Source of the DNA: Dehalococcoidia bacterium
GTDB taxonomy: Bacteria > Chloroflexota > Dehalococcoidia > UBA3495
Length of the DNA: 5,907 nt
Reading direction: 5' to 3'
Assembly (NCBI GenBank): GCA_030753265.1
Contig: JASMCQ010000002.1
Coordinates: 1 to 5,907 of the forward strand
Positions 1 through 5,586 of this stretch are shown one piece after another. Position numbers and translations under genes: made by a program. The notes below the pieces were generated by a model. That model ran no database searches, had not been told where the DNA came from, and worked only from the letters and a program-made list of their open reading frames with translations. Position 1 is the first letter of the stretch; every line of letters begins with the position of its first letter.

Positions 1-23
1 AGAGCCAGGATGCCGTTTTTCAT
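1..23 (-). CDS. Possible start of a further minus-strand gene, cut by the window edge
   Basis: An ATG at 23 on the minus strand opens a frame reading MKNGILAL to the window edge. It lies 59 nt downstream of the acyl-CoA dehydrogenase stop, in the same direction, where a following gene would be expected. No good Shine-Dalgarno sequence precedes it; only a weak GGG run is near. Eight residues are too few to assign a family, so this may simply be an intergenic ATG. Confidence 0.3.
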
Positions 24-82
24 GGCCCGAATCTAGCGAACGCCGGTGCGGGTGACCAGACCCTTCGAAGACGAAGGCCGGG

Positions 83-110
83 CTAGCGAGGCATTCCCAG
101 GCCTCGCTGG
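83..110 (-). terminator. Stem-loop across the acyl-CoA dehydrogenase stop codon
   Basis: Bases 85-92 (agcgaggc) are perfectly complementary to 101-108 (gcctcgct) around an 8-nt loop. A T-G pair and a C-G pair extend the stem to 83/110. It covers the last codons and the TAG stop. A second small hairpin follows at 62-77 (ccttcg/cgaagg, loop aaga). Neither has a T tract, so they are weak candidates for a terminator or a 3'-end stabilising structure. The first may also be chance within coding sequence. Confidence 0.3.
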
Positions 111-1249
111 GCGATTATGTTCCGGTGAATCTCGGTGGTGCCAGCCCCGTGAAGGTGCATGCTTTCCCTATGGATGCCCTCGATGGTCCCCCGCATGGGA
201 GCCCACGTTGAGTCGCGGTACAGAGTGCCGTGGGGCCCCAGGACCTGCATCGCCGCCTCGGCGAAGCGCAGCCGCTCCTCACTCCCGTGAAGGAAGGCCA
301 CGGAAGCATCGGCATTGGGGATGGCCCCGCTGCTCTGAATCCAGGCGACCTTCCAGCACAGCAGCGCCCAGATGTCCATTCCCAGCCTGAGTTCGGCCAG
401 TTTGTGTTTGACCACGGGGCTGGCTGCCAGAAGTTTTCCGTTGAGGCGAGTCTCCCGGCAAAACTCCACGAAATCGTCGAAGGCCCGCCGGGTCCGGCCG
501 TAGCGCTCCAGCCCGGACCTCTCGTAGTCCAGGCTCGTCATGGCGTGGTACCACCCCCGGTTCTCCTCACCGAGCAACGCCGTGGCCGGGAGTCGCGCGT
601 CGTCGAAGAAGGTCTGGGCGGCAACGGCGCCGTTGATGTAAGGGAAGGGACGCCGGGATATGCCCGGGGTTTCCAGGTCGGCGATGAACACGCTGATGCC
701 CCGGTGCTTCGAGGCTTGGGGGTCGGTCCTGGCCAGCAGGTACATGTAGTTGGCCTGAAAGGCGTGGCTGGTGAACATCTTGGAGCCGTTGAGCACCCAC
801 TCGTCGCCGTCTCGCACCGCCCGTAGCTGCAGCGAGGCCAGGTCGGAGCCGACGTTGGGTTCGCTGAAGCCCTGGCAGTATTCGGCTTCGCCTCGGGCGA
901 TGGGGCCCAGAAACTGCTCCTTCTGCTCCGGGGTGCCGAACACCATCAATGAGGGGCCCACCAGGCCCAGGCCGATGGACCCGCTGCGGGGCGCCATCCG
1001 GTAGCCCATTTCCTCGTTGACGATTCCCTGCTCGATGGGACCCCGGCCTCCGCCGCCGTGTTCCTCCGGCCAACCGATGGCGAGCCACCGGCGGGACGCC
1101 AGCTTCAAAGCCAGGGCATGGGCTCGCCGGTGCTGCTCCTCGGTCTCGACGCCGAAGACCTCCTGGTCTTCCGGGGGGACTTCCCGTTCCAGGAAGGAGC
1201 GGACCTCATTACGAAAGTCTCTCTGCTCTTCGGTAAATTCAAAATCCAT
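83..1249 (-). CDS. Acyl-CoA dehydrogenase family protein
   Basis: This is a 388-residue, full-length cytoplasmic flavoprotein of the acyl-CoA dehydrogenase family. The family oxidises acyl-CoA thioesters at the alpha-beta bond and passes electrons to electron-transfer flavoprotein. The N-terminal helical domain starts typically (MDFEFTEEQRDF). The flavin-binding segment GFSEPNVGSDLASL is at residues 127-140, the conserved WVLNGSKMFTS at 151-161, and the C-terminal GTTEIHRNIIAQRGLG at 370-385. At the position where MCAD has its catalytic Glu, I align Ala369. A Glu (E243, in LDYER) sits where isovaleryl-CoA and long-chain dehydrogenases carry their base, so the enzyme is probably active through that residue. 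The ATG start has AAAGGA 8 nt upstream (1258-1263). The upstream neighbour, the LLM oxidoreductase, ends 167 bp away with a repeat between, so co-transcription is possible but not shown. Substrate chain length or branching cannot be read from the sequence. Confidence 0.93.
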   Translation of the reverse strand: MDFEFTEEQRDFRNEVRSFLEREVPPEDQEVFGVETEEQHRRAHALALKLASRRWLAIGWPEEHGGGGRGPIEQGIVNEEMGYRMAPRSGSIGLGLVGPSLMVFGTPEQKEQFLGPIARGEAEYCQGFSEPNVGSDLASLQLRAVRDGDEWVLNGSKMFTSHAFQANYMYLLARTDPQASKHRGISVFIADLETPGISRRPFPYINGAVAAQTFFDDARLPATALLGEENRGWYHAMTSLDYERSGLERYGRTRRAFDDFVEFCRETRLNGKLLAASPVVKHKLAELRLGMDIWALLCWKVAWIQSSGAIPNADASVAFLHGSEERLRFAEAAMQVLGPHGTLYRDSTWAPMRGTIEGIHRESMHLHGAGTTEIHRNIIAQRGLGMPR

Positions 1250-1294
1250 TTTCCAAGTCCTTTCGGGGCTCTCCTCAAATTCATCCTGAAGAAT

Positions 1295-1385
1295 GTCACC
1301 CCGAGTGAAGCGAGTGGCCGAGGTGCTGTGTCCATGATTCCACGAAGAAACCCGCGCCAGATTCCTCGTCGCTCCCCGGAACGAC
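1295..1385. repeat. Intergenic imperfect inverted repeat (GTC-ended, REP/MITE-like)
   Basis: The left arm begins gtcaccccgagtgaagcgag at 1295. The right arm, 1359-1385, read as its reverse complement begins gtcgttccggggagcgacga. The arms share GTC ends, a CCG core and a GAGCGA/GAAGCGAG block, with about 40 nt between them. Several mismatches are transitions that still allow G-U pairing in RNA. The pattern resembles short non-coding elements with a core like gtcattccgagcgaagcgag, which I recall as common in intergenic DNA of several bacteria. It fills most of the gap between the oxidoreductase and acyl-CoA dehydrogenase genes and could act as a folded RNA or attenuating structure there. Confidence 0.5.
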
Positions 1386-1416
1386 CGCTTTGAGCCGAAT
1401 CCGTCCTATTGGCGAC

Positions 1417-2412
1417 CTATTGTGGAGCGCAGGACCGGATGACGTGCATCGCCTGTCCCTTGGGGTCCGGTCCCGACGCCCTGGGGGATATTATCGGCAG
1501 GGTGATGCCCGCGTCCCGGTATTCCCGCAGCCTCTGCCGGTACTCTTCGGGGGTGCCCAGCAGCGCCATCTTGTCGAGAAGGCCGGCGGGTACCAGCCGC
1601 TTGGCCTTCTCGCGGTCCCCAGCATGCCAGGCCCGCCGGACCGCCTCCATCTCGTCCATGAACCCGGCGTCGGCCATCAGTTTTCGGTACCGGGGAAACT
1701 TGGCGGCGTAGAGGGCCGTATTGTGGCGTAGCGAGTCTCGGGCCTGGTCCTTGTCGGTGTCGATGGCGCAACGGATCAAGGTGGCCACGTCCACATCTTT
1801 AGGGTCCTTGCCCGCCCGCTCGGCGCCTATGGCCACGTGGCGGACGGCGGTCCGGGCGTTCTCCAGCGTGCACCAGGTCAGCAGGGCGCCCTGGGCAATC
1901 TCGCCGCACACCTCCAGCATCTTGGGGAACACTGCCGACACGTATATGGGAATCTCCCTCCGGTGTGGTTGAAAGGTCAGGTCGAAGTGTTCGATGTTGT
2001 ACACGCTGCCCTGCAGGGAGACCTCACCCTGGTGCAGCAGGTCCCGAACCACCCGGACGCAGTCCCGCAAACGGGGCACCGCCTGGGAGAACACCAGGCC
2101 GTGCTCCGGCTCTACCTGAACCTTGTGACTGGTACCGAGCCCCAGAATGAAACGCCCCCGGGAGAAGTAGTCAACGCTGGCGGCGGCCATGGCGATGGTG
2201 GGCGCGCTTCGAACGAAGACGCTGGTAATTCCCGTCCCCAGGAGGATACGGCTGGTGGCCACGGCGCAGGCCGTGAGCACGGAAAAATGGTCGCCGCCGT
2301 GGCCTTCCGACATCCACGCCGACTCATATCCCAACTCCTCCGCCAGTTGGACGCATTCGACCACGTCCGTCGGACTCAAGCCTCCGGAGAAGGCTACCCC
2401 GATGCGTTCCAC
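1417..2412 (-). CDS. LLM class flavin/F420-dependent oxidoreductase
   Basis: This 331-residue protein belongs to the bacterial luciferase-like monooxygenase superfamily, TIM-barrel enzymes that use FMN or F420. It opens with a first strand, RIGVAFSGG (3-11). SAWMSEGHGGDHFSVLTACA (31-50) follows, then ILLGTGITSVFVRSAPTIAM (56-75), and the nucleotide-side segment GRFILGLGTSHKVQVEPEHG (86-105). IPIYVSAVFPKMLEVCGEIA (154-173) and a C-terminal LLGTPEEYRQRLREYRDAGI (284-303) are typical of F420-dependent Mer-like reductases and relatives. Cofactor and substrate are not certain: redox of F420, or FMN-dependent oxygenation of an organic compound, are both open. I chose the GTG at 2412, giving MERIGVAF, because GGAGG (2421-2425) lies 8 nt upstream. 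A GTG at 2427 is in frame but overlaps that ribosome-binding site. The gene follows the aminotransferase after 302 bp containing a repeat element. Confidence 0.9.
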   Translation of the reverse strand: MERIGVAFSGGLSPTDVVECVQLAEELGYESAWMSEGHGGDHFSVLTACAVATSRILLGTGITSVFVRSAPTIAMAAASVDYFSRGRFILGLGTSHKVQVEPEHGLVFSQAVPRLRDCVRVVRDLLHQGEVSLQGSVYNIEHFDLTFQPHRREIPIYVSAVFPKMLEVCGEIAQGALLTWCTLENARTAVRHVAIGAERAGKDPKDVDVATLIRCAIDTDKDQARDSLRHNTALYAAKFPRYRKLMADAGFMDEMEAVRRAWHAGDREKAKRLVPAGLLDKMALLGTPEEYRQRLREYRDAGITLPIISPRASGPDPKGQAMHVIRSCAPQ

Positions 2413-2420
2413 GACAATAA

Positions 2421-2425
2421 CCTCC
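2421..2425 (-). promoter_or_regulatory. Ribosome-binding site that decides the oxidoreductase start
   Basis: The minus strand reads GGAGG here, 8 nt before the GTG at 2412. The other in-frame GTG, at 2425-2427, overlaps this motif and has only a G run upstream. The downstream start is therefore preferred and the protein begins MERIGVAF. Confidence 0.65.
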
Positions 2426-2566
2426 ACGCCCCCGCGTCATGACCCTGAATGATAATCGGCGCACGGCGATGGGATTTCAAAGCGCCGTGGCCGCCCGCCG
2501 CTGCAGCCCGGTCCACCCACTTGTGGCGGGCCGGCCGGTTAGCGCCTATCCGATAGCCGGAGCCCG

Positions 2567-2645
2567 TGGTTCGACCGACTCACCGCGGACGGGGGAAGAT
2601 CCACACGAAGTGGGGAAACCCGTTCATCCCGAGCTTGTCGAAGGA
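2567..2645. repeat. Dispersed paired-arm repeat element, copy 1
   Basis: Arm A (2567-2592, starting tggttcgac and ending gacgg) and arm B (2620-2645, ccgttcatcccgagcttgtc followed by gaagga) flank a 27-nt spacer. A and B are imperfect inverted repeats of each other (about 15 of 26 positions by hand). The same pair occurs at 5587-5698 in the opposite orientation: by eye, A matches its counterpart at 20 of 26 positions and B at 21 of 26. It lies in the 302-bp gap between the aminotransferase stop and the oxidoreductase start. No ORF with recognisable content is present there. Confidence 0.7.
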
Positions 2646-2714
2646 CCGAGGGCGGCCTCCCATGGAGTCGTTGGATAGGCTCTGAACTGTTTCATTACCG
2701 GCGAGGCCGGAGCC

Positions 2715-4058
2715 TCAGCTATAGCTGACCAGACCCTCTTCCATCATGGCCTTGATGGCCCCGTCAAAAGCTTCGAGGCTCTGGTCGATGTCCGCCTCGG
2801 TGTGGACGCCGGAGAGTACTCCGCTGCACCGGGACATCAGGTCGACGCCCCGGACCTGCAAGGCCTGGCGGAACCCCCTCTGGATCTCCCCTGGAATGGA
2901 CTTGAGGGCGTTGGCGTCCAGGCCCTCGACTGACCGGGCCCCGAAATACAGGTGGAAGGTTGATGCCTCGCCATAGACGCAGGCCGCCACCTCGTAGCGT
3001 TGCACGATCTCCCGCAGACCCCGGCGAAGCCGGTCGGCCATCCGGTCGGCGGCCTCCTGCATCTCGCCCGTGGCGGCGATCTTCAGCGCGGCGTTGCCGG
3101 TGGCGGCGCACAAGGGGTTGGCGTTGAACGTGCCTCCGTGGGAGACGCGATCGAACCGGTCGTGATGGGTATCGCCGGTCGTTTCGATGACCTGCATCAC
3201 CTCGGCCCGTCCGCCCACGGCGCCGCCGGGCAGGCCGCCCGTGAGGACCTTGGCCATGGTGCACAGGTCGGGAGTGACTCCCAGTTTCTGTTGCAGGCCG
3301 CCCGGACTCCAGCGGAATCCGGTGATAACCTCGTCCAGAATCATTACGACCCCGTACTGTTGGGTCAGCTTTCGCACCCCTGCCACAAATCCGGGCTGCA
3401 GAGGAACGGTGCCATAGGACGCTCCGGACCCCTCGGTGATGACCCCGGCAACGTTCTTGTCGTTGGCCAGGGTGCGTTCCAGGGCATCCAGGTCTGGTGG
3501 CAGGACGATGACCGATTCCACCGCGCCCCTTGGGATGCCGGTGGAGGCGGGTACGTCGAAAGGAGACACGTTGCCCGGCATCACATAGTCGTGCCAGCCG
3601 TGATAGTGGGCCTCCCAGCGGATGATCTTTTCCTTTCCGGTGAAGGCCCTGGCGACGCGCATGGCCAGCATGGTGGACTCGGCCCCCGACCCGACGAAGC
3701 GGACCTTGTCGGCGCAGGGCATCAAGGTGCAGACCCGCTCCCCCCATTCCAGCATCTTCTCCACGGGCCCTCCGTAGTGGGAGCCTTGGGGCGCCGCCCG
3801 TACCAGGGCCTCCACCACCTCCGGGTGGGCGTGTCCCAACAGCAACGACGCCGACCCCATTCCGAAGTCGATGTATTCGTTTCCGTCCACATCCCACTTG
3901 CGGGGCCCCTGGCCTCGATCGATCACAATGGGGAACGGACCGGCGATTTGGCCGTCATGACCGGCGCCGCCCGAAAGAAAGACCTGCTTGAACTTGGGGT
4001 GTAGCTCCGCCGATCTGGGGTTCTTTCGAATATAAGCGTCTGTTATCGAGTCCGGCAT
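2715..4058 (-). CDS. Class III PLP-dependent aminotransferase, glutamate-1-semialdehyde aminomutase (HemL)-like
   Basis: This 447-residue fold-type I PLP enzyme is of usual length for the group. Visible landmarks are the substrate-side FGMGSASLLLGHAHPEVVEA (65-84), the phosphate-binding GSGAEST (123-129), the aromatic YHGWHD (152-157), and LDEVITGFR (241-249) with Asp242 contacting the PLP ring nitrogen. TMAKVLTGGLPGGAVGG follows (267-283) with Lys270 as the Schiff-base lysine, then GGTFNANPLCAA (308-319) and a C-terminal SGVHTEADIDQSLEAF (416-431). It resembles HemL, but true HemL usually has NSGTEAT and AGTLSGNPL at the equivalent places, and no tetrapyrrole gene is nearby. A transaminase or aminomutase acting on another amino acid or amine is more likely, substrate unknown. 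The ATG at 4058 (MPDSITDAYIRKNP) is chosen because AGGAGG (4064-4069) stands 5 nt upstream. A longer frame from 4124 would translate across that site and adds an unconserved-looking 22-residue tail. Confidence 0.92.
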   Translation of the reverse strand: MPDSITDAYIRKNPRSAELHPKFKQVFLSGGAGHDGQIAGPFPIVIDRGQGPRKWDVDGNEYIDFGMGSASLLLGHAHPEVVEALVRAAPQGSHYGGPVEKMLEWGERVCTLMPCADKVRFVGSGAESTMLAMRVARAFTGKEKIIRWEAHYHGWHDYVMPGNVSPFDVPASTGIPRGAVESVIVLPPDLDALERTLANDKNVAGVITEGSGASYGTVPLQPGFVAGVRKLTQQYGVVMILDEVITGFRWSPGGLQQKLGVTPDLCTMAKVLTGGLPGGAVGGRAEVMQVIETTGDTHHDRFDRVSHGGTFNANPLCAATGNAALKIAATGEMQEAADRMADRLRRGLREIVQRYEVAACVYGEASTFHLYFGARSVEGLDANALKSIPGEIQRGFRQALQVRGVDLMSRCSGVLSGVHTEADIDQSLEAFDGAIKAMMEEGLVSYS

Positions 4059-4063
4059 GCCTC

Positions 4064-4069
4064 CCTCCT
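4064..4069 (-). promoter_or_regulatory. Strong Shine-Dalgarno site of the aminotransferase
   Basis: The minus strand reads AGGAGG, 5 nt before the ATG at 4058. It fixes the start against an upstream in-frame ATG at 4124. Confidence 0.8.
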
Positions 4070-4320
4070 GTGGGTGTGGATGAATCGGAAATACAGGCCA
4101 CCTTGCCCCACTTGACCCGTTCAATCTACCTTAAATCATGGCGATGCGCCACCGTTTTTCAGGCTTTGTGACGCAAGTGGCGGTCGTCATGGTTGGTTGG
4201 GTGGCAGGCAAAGCAGTAAGGCTGGAGTTAAGATTTGCCGGCAGGTTCGGCGTTTTCCGGCCCGGATGTCTCATCGATCGGGGCCAAGTTTGATAACATT
4301 GAGGTGGCAGCCCGGCGCGA

Positions 4321-4326
4321 AGGAGG
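4321..4326 (+). promoter_or_regulatory. Shine-Dalgarno site of the SRAP gene
   Basis: AGGAGG stands 8 nt before the ATG at 4335 and supports the start that places the catalytic Cys at position 2. Confidence 0.8.
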
Positions 4327-4334
4327 CAGACCCG

Positions 4335-5000
4335 ATGTGCGGACGCTACAGCCTTACGTCGAAACTGAACAACCTCCAGGCCCGGTTCGACTTCGAGGCC
4401 GGGAATCTGGTGTACCGGTCCCGCTACAACGTCGCCCCGACCCAGGAGGTGCTTGCCGTGGTGAACGACGGGCGGAACCGGGCCGGGTTCTTGCGCTGGG
4501 GCCTGGTCACCTCCTGGGCCAAGGACCCCCGCATCGGCTCCCGCATGATAAACGCCCGCGCCGAGACGGTGGCGGAAAAGCCCGCATTTCGCCAGGCCCT
4601 ACGGAAGCGGCGGTGCCTGGTACTGGCCGACGGCTTTTACGAGTGGAAGAAGGAAGGGGGCGCGAAGGTCCCCATGTACATCGCTTCCCGGTCCAGGGAG
4701 CCCTTCGGTATGGCGGGGCTATGGGAGACGTGGAAAACCCCTTCCGGCGAACCCCTGCACTCTTGCACCATCATCACCACCTCGGCCAACAGTCTGATGG
4801 AGCCGATCCACGACCGAATGCCGGTGATTCTGACTCAAGAGGCGGAGGCCGCCTGGCTGGACCGGGGCATCGATGACCCCGTGGCACTGACCCGGTTGCT
4901 GGTCCCCTATCCGGCGCCGGAATTGGAAGCCTACCCGGTTTCCACCCTGGTCAACTCCCCAAGTAACGACACTCCCGAGTGCCTTTTGCCGGTGGGGTAG
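4335..5000 (+). CDS. SOS response-associated peptidase (SRAP) family protein, YedK/HMCES type
   Basis: This 221-residue, full-length SRAP-domain protein belongs to a family that binds abasic sites in single-stranded DNA. It forms a stable thiazolidine DNA-protein crosslink through Cys2, shielding the site during replication. All hallmark residues are visible: MCGRYSL at the N terminus with Cys2, NVAPTQ (32-37), RWGLVTSWAKD (54-64), INARAE (72-77) with Asn73, DGFYEWKK (99-106) with Glu103, and IHDRMP (158-163) with His159. These match the Cys2/Asn/Glu/His set of E. coli YedK. The ATG at 4335 is certain because Cys must follow the removed initiator Met, and AGGAGG (4321-4326) lies 8 nt upstream. 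The frame is open from 4197, but that extension would bury Cys2. The gene converges on a glycosylase-like gene 17 bp away, which suggests a repair context. No LexA-type operator was recognised, so SOS control is not shown. Confidence 0.96.
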   Translation: MCGRYSLTSKLNNLQARFDFEAGNLVYRSRYNVAPTQEVLAVVNDGRNRAGFLRWGLVTSWAKDPRIGSRMINARAETVAEKPAFRQALRKRRCLVLADGFYEWKKEGGAKVPMYIASRSREPFGMAGLWETWKTPSGEPLHSCTIITTSANSLMEPIHDRMPVILTQEAEAAWLDRGIDDPVALTRLLVPYPAPELEAYPVSTLVNSPSNDTPECLLPVG

Positions 5001-5022
5001 CCTGGGCCAGGGAGGGGCTACC
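4996..5022. terminator. Stem-loop shared by two convergent genes, possible bidirectional terminator
   Basis: GGTAGCC (4996-5002) and GGCTACC (5016-5022) are perfectly complementary around a 13-nt loop. The left arm contains the TAG stop of the SRAP gene and the right arm contains, on the other strand, the TAG stop of the glycosylase-like gene. The stem is the same in both transcripts. There is no T run on either side, so intrinsic termination is uncertain, but position and symmetry fit a shared 3' end. Confidence 0.4.
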
Positions 5023-5464
5023 GCTGGTGCCATTCGGGGGTTTCCTCATTGACGCAGTGCAGGAAGACGAAGGCCCCGGTACGGCCCAGGCCCTTGAAGT
5101 GGCCGGTCAAAACCTTGACCCGCTGGGAATAGTCCAGGTTGTCCAAGGACCGGAGGTAGCCGTGGAAGGAGCCGTGCTCTGATGCCAGATCGAGCATCGT
5201 CTGGGCGTTGTCCACGGTGGCCAGTATCTTGCGCCGGTTGCGCACTATACATTCGTCATTAAACAGGCGCGTGACGTCATCCGGCCCGTAGGCGGCCACC
5301 TTGAGGACATCGAACCCGCCGAAGCTTTCTCGGAAGTTGCCCCATTTCTGAGCTATTACCTGCCAGCTGAGCCCCGACCGGAAAATGGCCTTGGTCAGCT
5401 CATCCAGGTAGCCGCTGTCGTTGTCCGGAGTAGCCCTTGGCGGTACCTCCCCTATGCTGGCCAT
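5018..5464 (-). CDS. Short DNA-3-methyladenine glycosylase I (Tag)-like protein
   Basis: This 148-residue protein resembles DNA-3-methyladenine glycosylase I, a helix-hairpin-helix base-excision enzyme that removes alkylated adenine and leaves an abasic site. Tag-like blocks are FRSGLSWQVIAQKWGNFRES (28-47), FGGFDVLKVAAYGPDDVTRL (48-67), IVRNRRKILATVDNAQ (73-88) and GSFHGYLRS (98-106). A hairpin-like FKGLGRTGAFVFLHCV (123-138) follows. It is shorter than E. coli Tag (187 aa). It lacks the N-terminal Cys/His and C-terminal His/Cys zinc ligands, and Ala25 stands where I align Tag Glu38, while the base-stacking Trp is kept (Trp34). The ending CVNEETPEW fits a short Tag-like group, so it looks complete rather than truncated. 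The ATG at 5464 is preceded by AGGAGG (5470-5475) at 5 nt. It converges with the SRAP gene. Activity and substrate are inferred from family only. Confidence 0.84.
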   Translation of the reverse strand: MASIGEVPPRATPDNDSGYLDELTKAIFRSGLSWQVIAQKWGNFRESFGGFDVLKVAAYGPDDVTRLFNDECIVRNRRKILATVDNAQTMLDLASEHGSFHGYLRSLDNLDYSQRVKVLTGHFKGLGRTGAFVFLHCVNEETPEWHQR

Positions 5465-5481
5465 GTCTTCCTCCTCGAATA

Positions 5482-5495
5482 GGCCACCGGTGGCC
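5482..5495. promoter_or_regulatory. Perfect 14-bp palindrome upstream of the glycosylase-like gene
   Basis: ggccaccggtggcc is identical to its own reverse complement and lies 17 nt before the ATG at 5464, directly upstream of the ribosome-binding site. It could be a repressor operator or a small 5'-leader hairpin. I do not recognise a specific regulator, and in GC-rich DNA it may be chance. Confidence 0.35.
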
Positions 5496-5586
5496 CTGCC
5501 TCAATAATGAAGTTTAACACTCGCGTCATTTCATCCGGGGTTACCTTTAGTAGCTATCCCAAAGCCTTGAGTGCCGGCTCCAGCGG

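Larger units (their letters stand above)
2413..2714. other. Intergenic region between aminotransferase and oxidoreductase genes
   Basis: These 302 bp contain the oxidoreductase ribosome-binding site (2421-2425), the paired-arm repeat (2567-2645), and a short stem gaggc/gcctc at 2703-2716 that reaches into the aminotransferase stop codon. The stretch 2535-2560 contains gcgcctatccgatag. Its reverse complement resembles the 22-bp tandem unit found inside the second repeat copy, so the element may extend further left. I see no convincing promoter hexamers or coding sequence. Confidence 0.55.
4059..4334. other. Divergent upstream region of aminotransferase and SRAP genes
   Basis: This 276-bp spacer must hold the start signals for the leftward aminotransferase and the rightward SRAP gene. 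Both ribosome-binding sites are clear (4064-4069 minus, 4321-4326 plus). A plausible but weak -10-like tttgataacatt lies at about 4289-4300 on the plus strand, without a good -35. A 6-bp inverted repeat, cgccac (4147-4152) and gtggcg (4177-4182), brackets a T-rich stretch. I recognise no operator or riboswitch. An upstream extension of the SRAP frame from 4197 is open but not supported as coding. Confidence 0.5.

Noticed and set aside
1105..1335. Small minus-strand frame across the acyl-CoA dehydrogenase start
   Set aside because: It is out of frame with the dehydrogenase, runs through the repeat element, and has no domain-like sequence.
1837..2442. Plus-strand open frame of about 200 codons
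   Set aside because: Antisense shadow of the oxidoreductase gene, without a ribosome-binding site or recognisable domain.
2715..2728. Perfect 14-nt palindrome tcagctatagctga at the aminotransferase stop codon
   Set aside because: It falls mainly in the last coding codons and has no loop or T tract. Chance is the simpler explanation, although a 3'-end structure cannot be excluded.
3000..4004. Long open frame of 334 codons on the plus strand
   Set aside because: It lies antisense to the aminotransferase, whose protein has clear PLP motifs. The translation has no recognisable domain and is rich in the Gly, Arg and His expected of an antisense shadow in GC-rich DNA.
4059..4124. N-terminal extension of the aminotransferase to an ATG at 4124
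   Set aside because: It translates through the AGGAGG site that serves the ATG at 4058 and adds a proline-rich tail not typical of the family.
4147..4182. Possible regulatory hairpin in the divergent spacer
   Set aside because: Only 6 bp of stem with a 24-nt loop, no recognisable riboswitch or operator core, and no terminator T tract in a useful position.
4197..4334. N-terminal extension of the SRAP protein
   Set aside because: SRAP proteins need Cys at position 2 after Met removal. The extension would make it internal and lacks its own good ribosome-binding site.
4235..4876. Plus-strand frame of 213 codons overlapping the SRAP gene
   Set aside because: It is an alternate frame of the SRAP gene, whose catalytic residues and start are unambiguous.
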